From Mycolicibacterium moriokaense (lineage in GTDB: Bacteria > Actinomycetota > Actinomycetes > Mycobacteriales > Mycobacteriaceae): a DNA stretch of 64,000 nt. This document shows positions 17,098 through 26,188 of this stretch, piece after piece. Location of the stretch: contig NZ_AP022560.1 in the NCBI RefSeq assembly GCF_010726085.1, positions 2,852,001-2,916,000 of the forward strand, in the 5' to 3' direction. The translations under genes were made by a program, and so were the position numbers. The first letter of the stretch is position 1, and every line of letters begins with the position of its first letter. The notes below the pieces were generated by a model. It searched no databases. It was not told the DNA's origin and saw nothing but the letters and a program-made list of their open reading frames with translations.

Positions 17098-18306
17098 TCA
17101 GCCCAACGCTCCCTGCTCCCGCAGATCGGCGATCGTGTCCCAATCCAGGCCGGCATCCAACAGGATCTCCTCGGTGTGCTGGCCGAGTTCGGGTGCCGGG
17201 CCGGCGGGAGTGGTTGGCACACCGTCGAATTGGTACGGCGGGGCCACCAGACGGAACGGGCGCCCGTCGGCGCCGACCACCTCGGGCAGATAGCCGTTGT
17301 CGGCGACCTGCGGGCTGGCGCAGACCTCTTCGAAGGTGGCGGCCGCCGACCACACCCCGGAGAAATTGGCCAGCACCGTGCGCCATTCGTCGAGTGTCCG
17401 GCTGCCGAACGTGGCGTCCAGTTCGGCGACACAATCGGCGCTGTTGACGTAGCGCGAGAACGCGTCGCGGAAGCGCTCGTCGTCGATGAGGTCGTCGCGC
17501 CCGATCAGTGTGCAGAGCTCGGCCCAGAACCGGTCCGCCTGCAGGCACACCAGGTTCAGCCAACGATCGTCGGAAGTGCGGTAGTAATTCACGATCGGAT
17601 TCGGTGCCGCCTTGCGGTCGATTCTCGGCAGCTCGCCGGAACCCGTTGCGGCGGCGGCCAGGTCGGGGCCCATGGTCCACATTCCGGTGTTCAACAGCGA
17701 GACGTCGATCACTGCGCCCTCACCGGAACGTTCGCGCCGGAACAGCGCCATCGCCACGGCCCCGGCGATGGCGCTGGAGCCCTGCAGGTCGAAGAACGCG
17801 GCGGGCTGCGCGGCCGGTTCGGCGGCTCCCGGAGCCGTCAGCTTGTTCTGCACACCCGCAGCCGACCATGCTGCGGCCGAATCGAATCCACCCGTAGAGG
17901 CGTTGGCGCCCTGGCTGCCCCAGCCGGATCCCCGGACGTAGACCAGTCGCGGATTCTCTTCGCGCAAGTCTTCCGGGTCGATGCCGAGTTTGGCCCGCAC
18001 CTTCGGCAGGTAGCTGGTGAGGAAGACGTCGGCCGTCTTGACCAAGCGGCGCAGCGCGTCCAGTCCGGCCGGCGTGGTCAGGTCCAGGGTGATGCTGCGC
18101 TTACCTCGGTTGGGCACCTGCAGGAACGGGTTGGGCGCGCTGTCGTCGGCGTTGAGCGCATTGCGCAGCGCGCGCTGCGGATCACCGGTCGGCGGTTCCA
18201 CCTTGATCACGTCGGCACCGAGATCGGCCATGATGGCGCCGGCACCGGGCACGAAGGTCCATGCCGCCACCTCGACGACGCGAACACCTTCGAACGGTCC
18301 AGCCAT
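17098..18306 (-). CDS. CaiB/BaiF family (class III) CoA-transferase
   Basis: A 402-residue class III CoA-transferase, which swaps CoA between acids. Near the start is VVEVAAWTFVPGAGAIMADL with GADVIKVEPPTGDPQR, the usual CoA-site region; GFDSAAAWSAAG lies at about residues 145-160. The start is ATG 18306 because AGGAGG is 6 bases before it; an in-frame ATG at 18312 touches the ribosome site directly and is unlikely. It is probably read together with the upstream DUF7065-like gene (46-bp gap) from the promoter at site 3. It could activate an imported acid or recycle CoA. Confidence 0.92.
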   Translation of the reverse strand: MAGPFEGVRVVEVAAWTFVPGAGAIMADLGADVIKVEPPTGDPQRALRNALNADDSAPNPFLQVPNRGKRSITLDLTTPAGLDALRRLVKTADVFLTSYLPKVRAKLGIDPEDLREENPRLVYVRGSGWGSQGANASTGGFDSAAAWSAAGVQNKLTAPGAAEPAAQPAAFFDLQGSSAIAGAVAMALFRRERSGEGAVIDVSLLNTGMWTMGPDLAAAATGSGELPRIDRKAAPNPIVNYYRTSDDRWLNLVCLQADRFWAELCTLIGRDDLIDDERFRDAFSRYVNSADCVAELDATFGSRTLDEWRTVLANFSGVWSAAATFEEVCASPQVADNGYLPEVVGADGRPFRLVAPPYQFDGVPTTPAGPAPELGQHTEEILLDAGLDWDTIADLREQGALG

Positions 18307-18352
18307 GCTCATCCTCCTGCTGCTCGCAACGGTTCCGGATCTGTTGGTGACG

Positions 18353-19495
18353 TCACCGCACCGCCTGCAGCGCGTCGCGCATCCGCGCGAAGTGTTTCGG
18401 CTCCCAGATGTCCTGGTCCTCACCCCAGCCGATGCGCCCGTCGATGTCGAAGCGCATCAAAGCGGTACTGCCGCCGCCATATTCGCTGATGTGGCTGACG
18501 GTGAACCCCTCAGTGGCCAGCTCTCGGCCCAGCACGTCGGCGAGCCGGAACTCCATGTGCGAGCTCCATCCGGTCACCGGATCGCGGTAGTTCTTCATCA
18601 CGCTCGCCGACTTGTCCAGCGAGGCGAACTCCCCGTCGCGCAGCAGCCAGCCGTGGTTGACGGGTGACCAACCCTCGGCGTCACCCTCGGCGACCCGCAC
18701 GAAGGCGAGAAACCCGGACTCCGGCCCGGTGTGGGCGAACACGTACTGGATACGTCCCCGTCCGCGTTCACGTTCGATCTGGCGCCACAGCGGGCCGCCC
18801 GGGTGAAGGACCCGGGACTCCGTGCCCGCGGGGCGGTCGCTGCCGGGTTTACGCGGAGGGCGTGGCGCTCCGCGCGGCGCCCAGGACCGGTCGCGCACCG
18901 AGTAGCAGTCGATCGGGATGTCCTCGCCGTCCAGGGTCAACACCCCGGTCACGCGACCGACCTGGTCGATGTGGGCGTGGTTCATGAAGGGCGGCTCGCC
19001 GGGGGTGAAGCGGCGCGGGTCGTGCAGACCCTCGAAATGGATACGGATGGCGAAGTCGGCTGCGGCATCGGCGAACTCGACCTGGTATTCGCGCAGCGGG
19101 CGCAGCATCCGCACCGAGAACCCACCGCCGGGGATGGTGATGTCGCGCAGATCCGGGTTCGGATCGGTGACGGGTACGTCGGTCTCCATCCGGAAGTAAC
19201 GCAACTCGTCCGGGTAGGCGCCGCTGGGGTCCCACACGTAGACCCGCCAGGTGACCGTGCCCCTGGTGGTGTGGAACGTGGCGTGCAACCAGCAGCCGAT
19301 CTTGCGTTCCGGAATGTTGAACGACCACCAGGTGGTCTCCGCCCAGTAGGGATCGCCCTCGGGTGCGGGGTGGAAGTTGTCGTCAGCGGGTGACAGGGGA
19401 GTGTCGGCGGTGACTGCCGTCGTCTGATCCGCCTGATCTGCCGTGTCCGCACGGTCCGTTCGCGTCACCGCGTCCGGACTGCTGGCCCGCACCAT
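18353..19495 (-). CDS. Conserved protein, DUF7064/DUF7065-like
   Basis: A 380-residue soluble protein without signal peptide. It reads as two beta-rich halves, with WAETTWWSFNIPERKIGCWL and RVYVWDPSGAYPDELRYF early, DCYSVRDRSWAPRGAPRPPR in the middle and GWGEDQDIWEPKHFARMR at the end. This pattern is that of lipocalin-like DUF7064/DUF7065 proteins often found in actinobacterial steroid or lipid clusters; no activity is established and my family call is from memory of the pattern. Motif site 3 lies 19-33 bp upstream and supplies TATCCT as a possible -10 on this strand. Confidence 0.6.
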   Translation of the reverse strand: MVRASSPDAVTRTDRADTADQADQTTAVTADTPLSPADDNFHPAPEGDPYWAETTWWSFNIPERKIGCWLHATFHTTRGTVTWRVYVWDPSGAYPDELRYFRMETDVPVTDPNPDLRDITIPGGGFSVRMLRPLREYQVEFADAAADFAIRIHFEGLHDPRRFTPGEPPFMNHAHIDQVGRVTGVLTLDGEDIPIDCYSVRDRSWAPRGAPRPPRKPGSDRPAGTESRVLHPGGPLWRQIERERGRGRIQYVFAHTGPESGFLAFVRVAEGDAEGWSPVNHGWLLRDGEFASLDKSASVMKNYRDPVTGWSSHMEFRLADVLGRELATEGFTVSHISEYGGGSTALMRFDIDGRIGWGEDQDIWEPKHFARMRDALQAVR

Positions 19496-19513
19496 GGCGT
19501 CATCCTAACGTAA

Positions 19514-19528
19514 AGGATACTAATTTAG
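19514..19528 (+). promoter_or_regulatory. Shared 15-bp cluster motif, site 3 (in the 19496-19659 gap)
   Basis: AGGATACTAATTTAG lies just upstream of the minus-strand gene starting at 19495; in that direction it reads as a TATCCT -10 box about 20 bp from the ATG. The rest of the 164-bp gap up to the thioesterase stop shows no gene or clear hairpin. Confidence 0.5.
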
Positions 19529-19659
19529 GAGATACTTCTGTGAGACGCTGAGGCGAAGGCCCGCCCAGTGTGCGTTCACTGCGAATAATCGGCGCGTCTT
19601 TCGCACTAGTTGCACGATCGGTGCCGCCGCAATGGACGGTGCGCCAATCACCAAGTGAA

Positions 19660-20505
19660 TCACCGCTTTTCGGAGTGGGAGCGGGGATAGTCGAACAGCG
19701 ACTCCTGAGCCAGGCTGGCCACCAACATGCCGCCGGCGTCGTACATCTGGCCGGTATACATTCCGCGGCCACCCGCGGTGACGACGGCGTTGAGGTCGAT
19801 CAGCAACCAGTCGTTCGGGTATGCACGGCGGTGCAGCCACACCGCGTGGTCGACGCTGGGCAACAGGCCGACCTGCTCGATCTGCGGGGCCCGGGACAAC
19901 CCGGTGCACAGGTCGGACAGGAACACCAGGCCGCAGGCCCGCACATTGGGGTCGTCGACCAACGGCTCGCGGATGCGCAACCACATTCGAGCCGGCCAGC
20001 GGTACCAGGGTTCGGGATCCTCGGGAACGCGGGCTTCGACGTCGAAGGTGCGTGATGCGTTGAGCTGGTGGGTCTCCAGGTCGTCGGGTGGCTGCACGCG
20101 AGGCGCCTCGCCGGCCTGAAACTCAGGCGCTTCGGGTTTGGAGCGGCTGAACGAGCAGGACATCGAGAAGATCACCCCGTCGTTCTGCACCGCGGTGACC
20201 CGACGTCCCGAGTAGCGTCCGCCGTCGCGGTCGCGTTCGACACGCAACTCGACCGGTGCACTGGCATCGCCTGCCAGCAGGAAATAGCCGTGGATGGAGT
20301 GCGCGACCCGATCCTCGGGCACGGTCAGACTGGCCGCGCGCAGGGCCTGCGCGGCGACCTGCCCGCCGTAGATCGTGCGACGGCCCGTCACGCTGACCGG
20401 ATCCGCCTGGAAACGGTCGTGCGGCAGCGCCCGGATGGCCAGCACCTCGGCCACGGTGGTGGGGGTGAGCTGTCCGCCGTCGAAGACCTCGCGGGTCAGG
20501 CTCAC
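19660..20505 (-). CDS. Acyl-CoA thioesterase II (TesB-like)
   Basis: A 281-residue double hot-dog thioesterase that hydrolyses acyl-CoA to free acid and CoA. The N-terminal half has TIYGGQVAAQALRAASLTV and SIHGYFLLAGDASAPV; the C-terminal half has DHAVWLHRRAYPNDWLL and the GGRGMYTGQMYD end typical of TesB. Start GTG 20505 lies five bases after the stop of the thiolase gene, so the genes 23722 to 19660 form one minus-strand operon (ligase, DUF35, thiolase, thioesterase). It may release a dead-end CoA ester or recycle CoA. Confidence 0.9.
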   Translation of the reverse strand: MSLTREVFDGGQLTPTTVAEVLAIRALPHDRFQADPVSVTGRRTIYGGQVAAQALRAASLTVPEDRVAHSIHGYFLLAGDASAPVELRVERDRDGGRYSGRRVTAVQNDGVIFSMSCSFSRSKPEAPEFQAGEAPRVQPPDDLETHQLNASRTFDVEARVPEDPEPWYRWPARMWLRIREPLVDDPNVRACGLVFLSDLCTGLSRAPQIEQVGLLPSVDHAVWLHRRAYPNDWLLIDLNAVVTAGGRGMYTGQMYDAGGMLVASLAQESLFDYPRSHSEKR

Positions 20506-20509
20506 GCCA

Positions 20510-21715
20510 TCACGCCGCTTTCTCCAGGATGTGGATGCCGCACGTCGATCCCAGCCCGATCACATGCGCGAGGCCCACCTTGGCGCCGTCGATCTGGCGG
20601 TCGCCGGCCTCTCCGCGCAGGTGCTGGCAGATCTCCCAGACGTTGGCGATGCCGGTGGCCGCAATGGGATGCCCCTTGGACTGCAGGCCGCCGGAGACGT
20701 TGACCGGCAGCCGCCCGTCGCGCCAGGTCGCGCCGCTTTCGAAGAAGTCGACCGCGCCGCCGGGCTGGCACAGCCCGAGATTGTCGTAGTGCACCAGTTC
20801 GGCGGTGGCGAAGCAGTCATGCAGTTCGACGAGGTCGAGGTCATCGGGTTCGACACCGGCCTGCTCGTAGGCCTTGGTCGCCGCGTGGCGGGTCAGGGTG
20901 TTGACGTTGGGCAACACCTGGCAGGCCTCCTCCCAGGGATCGGTGGTGAGCACCGAGGCGCTGATCTTGACGGCGCGCCGACGCTGCTCGGGTGAAAGCG
21001 TCTGCAGCCGTTCGTCACTCACCAAGACTGCCGCCGCGGCGCCGTCGCAGTTGGCCGAGCACATCGGGCGGGTGTTCGGGTACGCGATCATCACGTCGTT
21101 CATGATCTGTTCGGCCGACATCGCCTTGGTGTGCGCCGCCAGGGGATTGAGCGTGGAGTGGAAGTGGTTCTTCTCGCTGATCTTGGCGAACAGCTCCAAC
21201 GGGGTACCGGAGTAGTCGTGGCGATACAGGTACTGCATGCCGATCTGGGCGAACACGCCCGGCATCAGGTCGGTGCCGACCTGCCCCTCCAGCGGGGCGA
21301 CGGCGTCGAGGCGGCCGCTGGGCTTCCACTCCTTACCCGCGTCGCGGGATTTCCCGCTGACGCCGAGCATGCCTGCCCCGGCGAGCTTTTCGGCACCGAT
21401 GGCCAGGCCCATATCGGCCTCCCCGGCCTTGATCGCCAGGATAACGGTGCGTAACGCGGTCGCCCCCGTCGCACAGGCGTTGGTGACGTTGAACACCGGG
21501 ATGCCGGTCTGGCCCAGTTGTTTCTGCACCGCCTGCCCGATACCGGGGTTGCCCATCAGATTGCCCGCCGCGAGCACGTCCATGTCGGCGACGCTGACGC
21601 CGGCATCGGTGAGTGCCGCATGCGCGGCATCGAAGCCCAGCCCGACGACGTCGCGTTCGGGCCGCTTGCCGAACTTGGTCATCGAGATGCCGAGGATCCA
21701 GACGTCGCCGTTCAT
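20510..21715 (-). CDS. Thiolase-like lipid-transfer protein (SCP-x type), complete active site
   Basis: A 401-residue thiolase-superfamily protein. NVTNACATGATALRT has the nucleophilic Cys at about residue 90; HDCFATAELVHYDNLGL, SKGHPIAATG (His) and GLGSTCGIHIL (second Cys) complete a normal thiolase site. It could cleave a 3-ketoacyl-CoA. The partner is the DUF35 gene just upstream (four-base overlap at 21712-21715); DUF35 proteins are known partners of Ltp-type thiolases and aldolases. Contrast with the thiolase at 33555, where these residues are absent. Confidence 0.92.
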   Translation of the reverse strand: MNGDVWILGISMTKFGKRPERDVVGLGFDAAHAALTDAGVSVADMDVLAAGNLMGNPGIGQAVQKQLGQTGIPVFNVTNACATGATALRTVILAIKAGEADMGLAIGAEKLAGAGMLGVSGKSRDAGKEWKPSGRLDAVAPLEGQVGTDLMPGVFAQIGMQYLYRHDYSGTPLELFAKISEKNHFHSTLNPLAAHTKAMSAEQIMNDVMIAYPNTRPMCSANCDGAAAAVLVSDERLQTLSPEQRRRAVKISASVLTTDPWEEACQVLPNVNTLTRHAATKAYEQAGVEPDDLDLVELHDCFATAELVHYDNLGLCQPGGAVDFFESGATWRDGRLPVNVSGGLQSKGHPIAATGIANVWEICQHLRGEAGDRQIDGAKVGLAHVIGLGSTCGIHILEKAA

Positions 21716-22125
21716 TTGGCGCTCCCTTCATCCGGTTCGAACGCGAACCCGATCGCGGTCTTGCCCTCGTCGTCGGTGCCGATCGGGAAGGTGGTGAGCC
21801 GCACCGGCATTCCGAGTCGCAGCGGCGGTGTTGCGGGCTCGATGTTGACGACGTTGGCCCGCACCGCGATGCCGTCGCAGTTCACCACGCCCGCGACGTA
21901 GGGCACGGGGACGCCCGGTGCGGCGACCGCGACGATGGTGAAGGTCTCCAGAGTCCCGGTGCGCGACACCTCCTTCGTGGTGAAGTCGGTGCCGAAACAG
22001 GAGGCGCACGCGTCGCGGCGGTCGAAGTAGTACGCCGAGCAGGACGTGCAGACCGTGGCGTTGAGATGTGGGGGATCGGTCAGCGCAAGGTAGCCGACGA
22101 TCGGCACGGTGTTCGTGGTGGTCAT
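21712..22125 (-). CDS. DUF35 OB-fold protein with zinc ribbon
   Basis: A 137-residue protein with an N-terminal rubredoxin-like zinc ribbon (CTSCSAYYFDRRDACASC, two CxxC pairs at about residues 26-43) and a C-terminal OB-fold (TGTLETFTIVAVAAPGVPVP). Such proteins bind acyl-CoA and hold thiolase-like partners; the DUF35 part of ChsH2 with Ltp2 in steroid degradation is the known example. Its stop overlaps the thiolase start, which supports one complex. Confidence 0.9.
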   Translation of the reverse strand: MTTTNTVPIVGYLALTDPPHLNATVCTSCSAYYFDRRDACASCFGTDFTTKEVSRTGTLETFTIVAVAAPGVPVPYVAGVVNCDGIAVRANVVNIEPATPPLRLGMPVRLTTFPIGTDDEGKTAIGFAFEPDEGSAK

Positions 22126-22135
22126 GCTGCTCCTC

Positions 22136-23722
22136 TCAGACCCGCCGACCAGCTTCGACCCAATAGGGGTCGCGTATCTGACGTTTCATCAATTTGCCCG
22201 TCTCGGTGCGCGGCAATTGTGGGGTGAAGTCCACCGAGCGGGGACACTTGAACCCGGCCAACCGCGCCCGGGTGTATGCGATCAGTTCCTCGGCCAGGGC
22301 GTCGGACGGTTCCGCGTCAGGAACGAGTTCGACCACCGCCTTGATCTGTTCGCCCCATTCGGGATCGGGGATGCCGATCACCGCCACATCGGTGATCGCC
22401 GGGTGACTGGACAGCACGCCCTCGACCTCGGCCGGGTAGATGTTGACTCCGCCGCTGATGATCATGTCCTTGGCGCGGTCACAGATGAACAGGTAGCCGT
22501 CGTCGTCGAGATATCCGAGGTCGCCGAGCGTGAACGCATTGCCCCGGTACACCGAGGCGGTGAGTTCGGCGTCGTTGCGGTACTCGAAGCTCCGTCCTGA
22601 CAGCGACTCGATGTAGACATTGCCGACTTCGTTGGCGGGCAACGGATTTCCTTCGTCATCGAGGATCTTGACGCTCATCCCACGCACCGGGCGCCCGACC
22701 GTGCCCGGCTTCTCCAGCCAGCGATACGGCTTGGCGATGGTCGCCGCACCCTCGGTGCCGCCGTAGGTCTCCCAGATCACCGGGCCCCACCAGTCCATCA
22801 TCTCCTTCTTGACCTGCAGCGGACACGGCGCCGCCGAATGCACCACAGACCGCAGGCTCGACACGTCGTACTTGCTGCGCACGTCGTGCGGGAGTTTGAG
22901 CATGCGCACGAATTGGGTGGGCACCATGTAGGCGGACGTGACCGGGTGGCTGTCGATGGCAGCGAGCGTCTGCTCGGCGTCGAACTTGCCCAGGATCACC
23001 AGCGCCTGACCGACGTTCAGCGCCCCGAGGTAAAAGCTCTGACAACCGGCGTGATGCATGCCCGTGGACACCAGGTGCACGCCGTCGAATGGACGGAAGT
23101 CGAAGGCGTGGCCGAACACCGCCATCGCATTGGCGGCCACCGACGGATCGCGGTCCTCGAGTGGACGCATGATGCCCTTTGGCTTGCCGGTGGTGCCCGA
23201 GGAGTACCGGATGGAATCGCCCTGCTTGCGTTTGGCGGGCGGTGTGGACGGCTGGTCGGCGACCAGTTCGGTATCGGTGATGAACCCCGACGGCAGCGCG
23301 TCATCCGCCGCGGCGCCGACCACCACGCGCAGCGTGGCGCCGGTCGCGGCTTCGGCGCAGCGCTGGAGGTAGTCGACATGAGTGACCAGGGCGGTTGCGC
23401 CGGAGTGCTCGAGAATCGAGGCGAACTCGTCGGTCGACAGCGTCGGGTTCAGCGTCAGGTAGCGCAACCCGGTTTCCAGCGTCGCCAACTGCCATACGAC
23501 GGCGTCGACGTCGTTGGGCAGCGCGTAGGCGACGGCCTCGCCGTCCCCGATTCCATGGGCGCGCAGCGCGTTGGCCACCCGGTGAGCGGCTGCGGCGAGT
23601 TCGGAGAAGGTCATCGTGCGTCCGCTCGGCGACTCGGCGATCGCCGGTGCGTGGGGGTGATCCTCGGCGATCCACCACACTCCGAGCCGCCGGTCCCACG
23701 AATGCTTCACGTGCGCTCCCAT
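22136..23722 (-). CDS. AMP-forming acyl-CoA ligase (FadD-like)
   Basis: A 528-residue ANL-superfamily ligase that activates a carboxylic acid with ATP and CoA. The P-loop is YSSGTTGKPKGIMRPL at about residues 168-183, with VIWETYGGTEGAATIA, the A8 hinge region GDLGYLDDDGYLFICDRAKD and the C-terminal PRTETGKLMKRQIRDPYW containing the catalytic Lys. Start ATG 23722. It is the first gene of the operon that continues into DUF35, thiolase and thioesterase. Motif site 4 lies 11-25 bp upstream with TATACT as the likely -10 box. Confidence 0.93.
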   Translation of the reverse strand: MGAHVKHSWDRRLGVWWIAEDHPHAPAIAESPSGRTMTFSELAAAAHRVANALRAHGIGDGEAVAYALPNDVDAVVWQLATLETGLRYLTLNPTLSTDEFASILEHSGATALVTHVDYLQRCAEAATGATLRVVVGAAADDALPSGFITDTELVADQPSTPPAKRKQGDSIRYSSGTTGKPKGIMRPLEDRDPSVAANAMAVFGHAFDFRPFDGVHLVSTGMHHAGCQSFYLGALNVGQALVILGKFDAEQTLAAIDSHPVTSAYMVPTQFVRMLKLPHDVRSKYDVSSLRSVVHSAAPCPLQVKKEMMDWWGPVIWETYGGTEGAATIAKPYRWLEKPGTVGRPVRGMSVKILDDEGNPLPANEVGNVYIESLSGRSFEYRNDAELTASVYRGNAFTLGDLGYLDDDGYLFICDRAKDMIISGGVNIYPAEVEGVLSSHPAITDVAVIGIPDPEWGEQIKAVVELVPDAEPSDALAEELIAYTRARLAGFKCPRSVDFTPQLPRTETGKLMKRQIRDPYWVEAGRRV

Positions 23723-23732
23723 CTGGAATTAG

Positions 23733-23747
23733 CTATAACAGTATACT
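23733..23747 (-). promoter_or_regulatory. Shared 15-bp cluster motif, site 4
   Basis: On the minus strand AGTATACTGTTATAG, directly upstream of the acyl-CoA ligase ATG at 23722. AGTATACT is a perfect palindrome, and TATACT is a strong -10 candidate for a short leader. Confidence 0.55.
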
Positions 23748-23791
23748 CAATATAATCGCTGCGACAGCCTATCTGCGAGGCACCCCGAAGG

Positions 23792-25222
23792 TCACCCGGC
23801 CGGCGGCGAAGTGGTCGAAACGTGTGCGCGCATCCGCACGACGGCGAGTTCGCTGTCCCCGGCCAACAACGCGTCGGCGATGCCGCGGTGCGCGGGATCG
23901 ACGGCTCGGGCGGCGCGTTCGATCGCCTGCGGGTCGGCATCGGCGTACTGCGAGAAGAAGTTCCAGCCCAGGCGCATGGTCACCCGGTGCACCAGTTCCA
24001 GCGCGCGGTTGCCCGACAGCTGGCCCAGCATCGAGTGGAAATCCTCGCGGTGGGCATATGCGGCGATAAGTCCCTTCTCGGATTCGGTGGCCAGCGCCTT
24101 CTCGATGATCGAGGCGTCGACCGCGCCGTCGCGCACGGCGTTCGCGGCCCGCTCGGCGACGGCCAGCTCCAGCCCGCTGCGCAGCTCGTGGATGTGTTCT
24201 GCGGTGACCCCGTGGCGGCGCAGGTAGATCGAGATGATGTCGGTCAGCGCCGCGCTGTCCGGCTCGGTGACGAACAGCCCGCCGCCGGGTCCGCGCCGGG
24301 TGAGTGCGATCTGCTGGTACTCCAGGATCCGGATGGCCTCGCGCAGCACCGCCCGGCTGGCCCGGTACTTGGCCATCAGCGCGGCCTCGGACCCGATGAA
24401 CGTGCCCGGCTTCGCCTCGGTCTCGAGCACCCACGCGAAAATCTGTCTGGCCAGCGCCTCGCCACGCTTGTCGCCGTCGGTACCCGCCAGCGCGGCGGTC
24501 GGGTCCAGGTGTTGCACCGTGGCCGGCTGGCGGGCGATGAACTCCGCCTCGGCGCGCAGGTGCCTGCTCATGCGCTCGCGGGCCATCCCGGGATTGTTGG
24601 TGAGGATCGCACGGGCGATGCTCGCGTGCGCGTGCTGCACCTCCTTGCTCACGTTCGGGGGCAGCACCGCATCGTCCTTGAAGTGGAATTCGATGACGCG
24701 GCTGAAGGTCTCGACGAACAACTGCAGCACCGGATTTCCGGTCAGCGTGGCCAGCTGGGTGTGCAGAAGTCGGGCGTCGGTGAAGTTGCCCGACGACTCG
24801 TTGGCCAGGGTTTCGCGCACCGTGCGGATGTCGGCCTCGTCGACCCGCTGCGAGGCCAGCTCGGCGACCAGTTCCTCCAGGATGATGCGCGTGTCGAAGA
24901 GCTCGTCGAGCGTGGCGCCCGCGCGGAGCAGGTAGATCACCGTCGGGCCGATCACCGCGTCGACGTTGGGCTCGTCGATGACGAGGCCGCCGCCGGTGCC
25001 GCGCCGCATCCGCGCGACGTGCTGGTGCTCGATGAGTCGCACCGCTTCGCGCAGCACCGCGCGGCTCACCCCGTACCGCTCGAGCAGTTCGGCCTCGGAA
25101 CCGAGCACATGGCCGACCGGCCAACCCAACTCGATGACGTCGGCGACGATCTGCTCCGCCGCTCGGCCCGCGAGTTTGGCTTGGCGCGAGTCGATCCGGG
25201 GCGCGATCAGGTCCTGTTCCAC
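23792..25222 (-). CDS. Double-length GntR/FCD regulator (two HTH-FCD units in one chain)
   Basis: A 476-residue protein made of two GntR-FCD units in tandem. Unit 1 has a winged helix at about residues 15-80 (LGSEAELLERYGVSRAVLRE) and FCD at about 90-225. Unit 2 repeats this at about 245-320 (IGSEAALMAKYRASRAVLRE) and 330-465. Both units carry AVLREAxRxxE and the GGGL turn (RRGTGGGLVIDEP; RRGPGGGLFVTEP). GntR regulators are normally single units of about 230-260 residues that dimerise, so this chain is a built-in dimer. GTG 25222 starts four bases after the enoyl-CoA hydratase stop, so it is expressed with it. Confidence 0.9.
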   Translation of the reverse strand: MEQDLIAPRIDSRQAKLAGRAAEQIVADVIELGWPVGHVLGSEAELLERYGVSRAVLREAVRLIEHQHVARMRRGTGGGLVIDEPNVDAVIGPTVIYLLRAGATLDELFDTRIILEELVAELASQRVDEADIRTVRETLANESSGNFTDARLLHTQLATLTGNPVLQLFVETFSRVIEFHFKDDAVLPPNVSKEVQHAHASIARAILTNNPGMARERMSRHLRAEAEFIARQPATVQHLDPTAALAGTDGDKRGEALARQIFAWVLETEAKPGTFIGSEAALMAKYRASRAVLREAIRILEYQQIALTRRGPGGGLFVTEPDSAALTDIISIYLRRHGVTAEHIHELRSGLELAVAERAANAVRDGAVDASIIEKALATESEKGLIAAYAHREDFHSMLGQLSGNRALELVHRVTMRLGWNFFSQYADADPQAIERAARAVDPAHRGIADALLAGDSELAVVRMRAHVSTTSPPAG

Positions 25223-25226
25223 GGCA

Positions 25227-26063
25227 TCACCGGTAGCTGGGTGGCCCGTTGCGCCGTGGCGCCGCGCGGCGTTCGGCGATCGGTGGGTTGCCGATGTGGG
25301 TGTAGGCCATACCGTTCTGCAGCGCGGTCGACCTGGTCATGTCAAGAGATTCCCATATCGCGCGGATGGTGCCCTGGATTGCCTGGGGGTTCCGCGCGGC
25401 GATGGTGGCCGCGATCTCATGGGCGCGATCCCACAGCGCGTCGCGCTCGACGACCTCGGTCACCAGCCCGAGCCGCAGTGCGGTGTGGGCGGAGATGCGC
25501 TCCTCGGTACCCATCAGCGCCCAGCGCAGCACGTCGCCGAGCGGCACCCCGCGGTGTAGCATGCCGATGGGTTCCAGCGCCGAGACGATCGACGCGTTCG
25601 CGTGCGGGTCGAAGAACGCGGCGTCCTCGGAGCAGATGATGATGTCGGCCTCGTTGAGCAGGTACTGCCCGCCGCCGGCCACCAGCCCGTGCACCGCGGT
25701 GATCACCGGTTTCCAACAGCGGTGCGCGATCTTCGGGGAGACCCACACCCCGGGGTCGAAGCTGTTCCACACGTTGGACTTCAGGAACCAGCTGGCGTCT
25801 CCCTTGACGTCCACCCCGGTGCAAAAGGCCCGGTCGCCCGCGGCCCGCAATACGACCACGTGGATGTCGTCGGTATCGCGCACCGTCTGCCAGGCCCAGG
25901 CCAGCTCACGGGCCATTCGATCGGAGATGGCGTTCATGGCGTCCGGCCGATTCAGCGTCACCGTGGCCACGTGGTCGGCGCCGACGGCGAATTCGATGGC
26001 CTGAAGTTCACCGTCCCCTGCGGCGCTGGGATCGGCGTCCGATTGGGGGGTAGCGTAAATCAT
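25227..26063 (-). CDS. Enoyl-CoA hydratase/isomerase family protein
   Basis: A 278-residue crotonase-fold enzyme, start ATG 26063. It has TLNRPDAMNAISDRMARELA, DRAFCTGVDVKGDASWFLKS (oxyanion loop) and VHGLVAGGGQYLLNEADIII. The usual catalytic Glu positions cannot be assigned with certainty, so it may be a hydratase or another crotonase-type reaction. Motif site 5 touches the start codon directly on the upstream side, leaving no room for a ribosome site, so the message is probably leaderless. It is co-transcribed with the double GntR gene downstream. Confidence 0.88.
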   Translation of the reverse strand: MIYATPQSDADPSAAGDGELQAIEFAVGADHVATVTLNRPDAMNAISDRMARELAWAWQTVRDTDDIHVVVLRAAGDRAFCTGVDVKGDASWFLKSNVWNSFDPGVWVSPKIAHRCWKPVITAVHGLVAGGGQYLLNEADIIICSEDAAFFDPHANASIVSALEPIGMLHRGVPLGDVLRWALMGTEERISAHTALRLGLVTEVVERDALWDRAHEIAATIAARNPQAIQGTIRAIWESLDMTRSTALQNGMAYTHIGNPPIAERRAAPRRNGPPSYR

Positions 26064-26078
26064 ACTATTCAGTGTACT
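26064..26078 (-). promoter_or_regulatory. Shared 15-bp cluster motif, site 5
   Basis: On the minus strand AGTACACTGAATAGT ending exactly at the ATG of the enoyl-CoA hydratase. TACACT would be the -10 box of a leaderless transcript. On the other side the P450 operon starts 110 bp away, so it may be controlled here too. Flanks are symmetric (TTCAGTGTACTAA). Confidence 0.55.
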
Positions 26079-26188
26079 AATAATTCTCAGGCGAAGCCGA
26101 GATACGGAGAAGTTGCGATGGGGACTCTCGATGGGCGCCGCGGCCGCGCATTCGGTGCTGGCGCAATTCGGCAGAGACGGGAGTGGTA

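Noticed and set aside
23769..25124. A long Arg/Ala-rich open frame opposite in phase to the double GntR gene
   Set aside because: Low-complexity R/A/G composition typical of a shadow frame in high-GC DNA; the real frame shows two clear GntR units.
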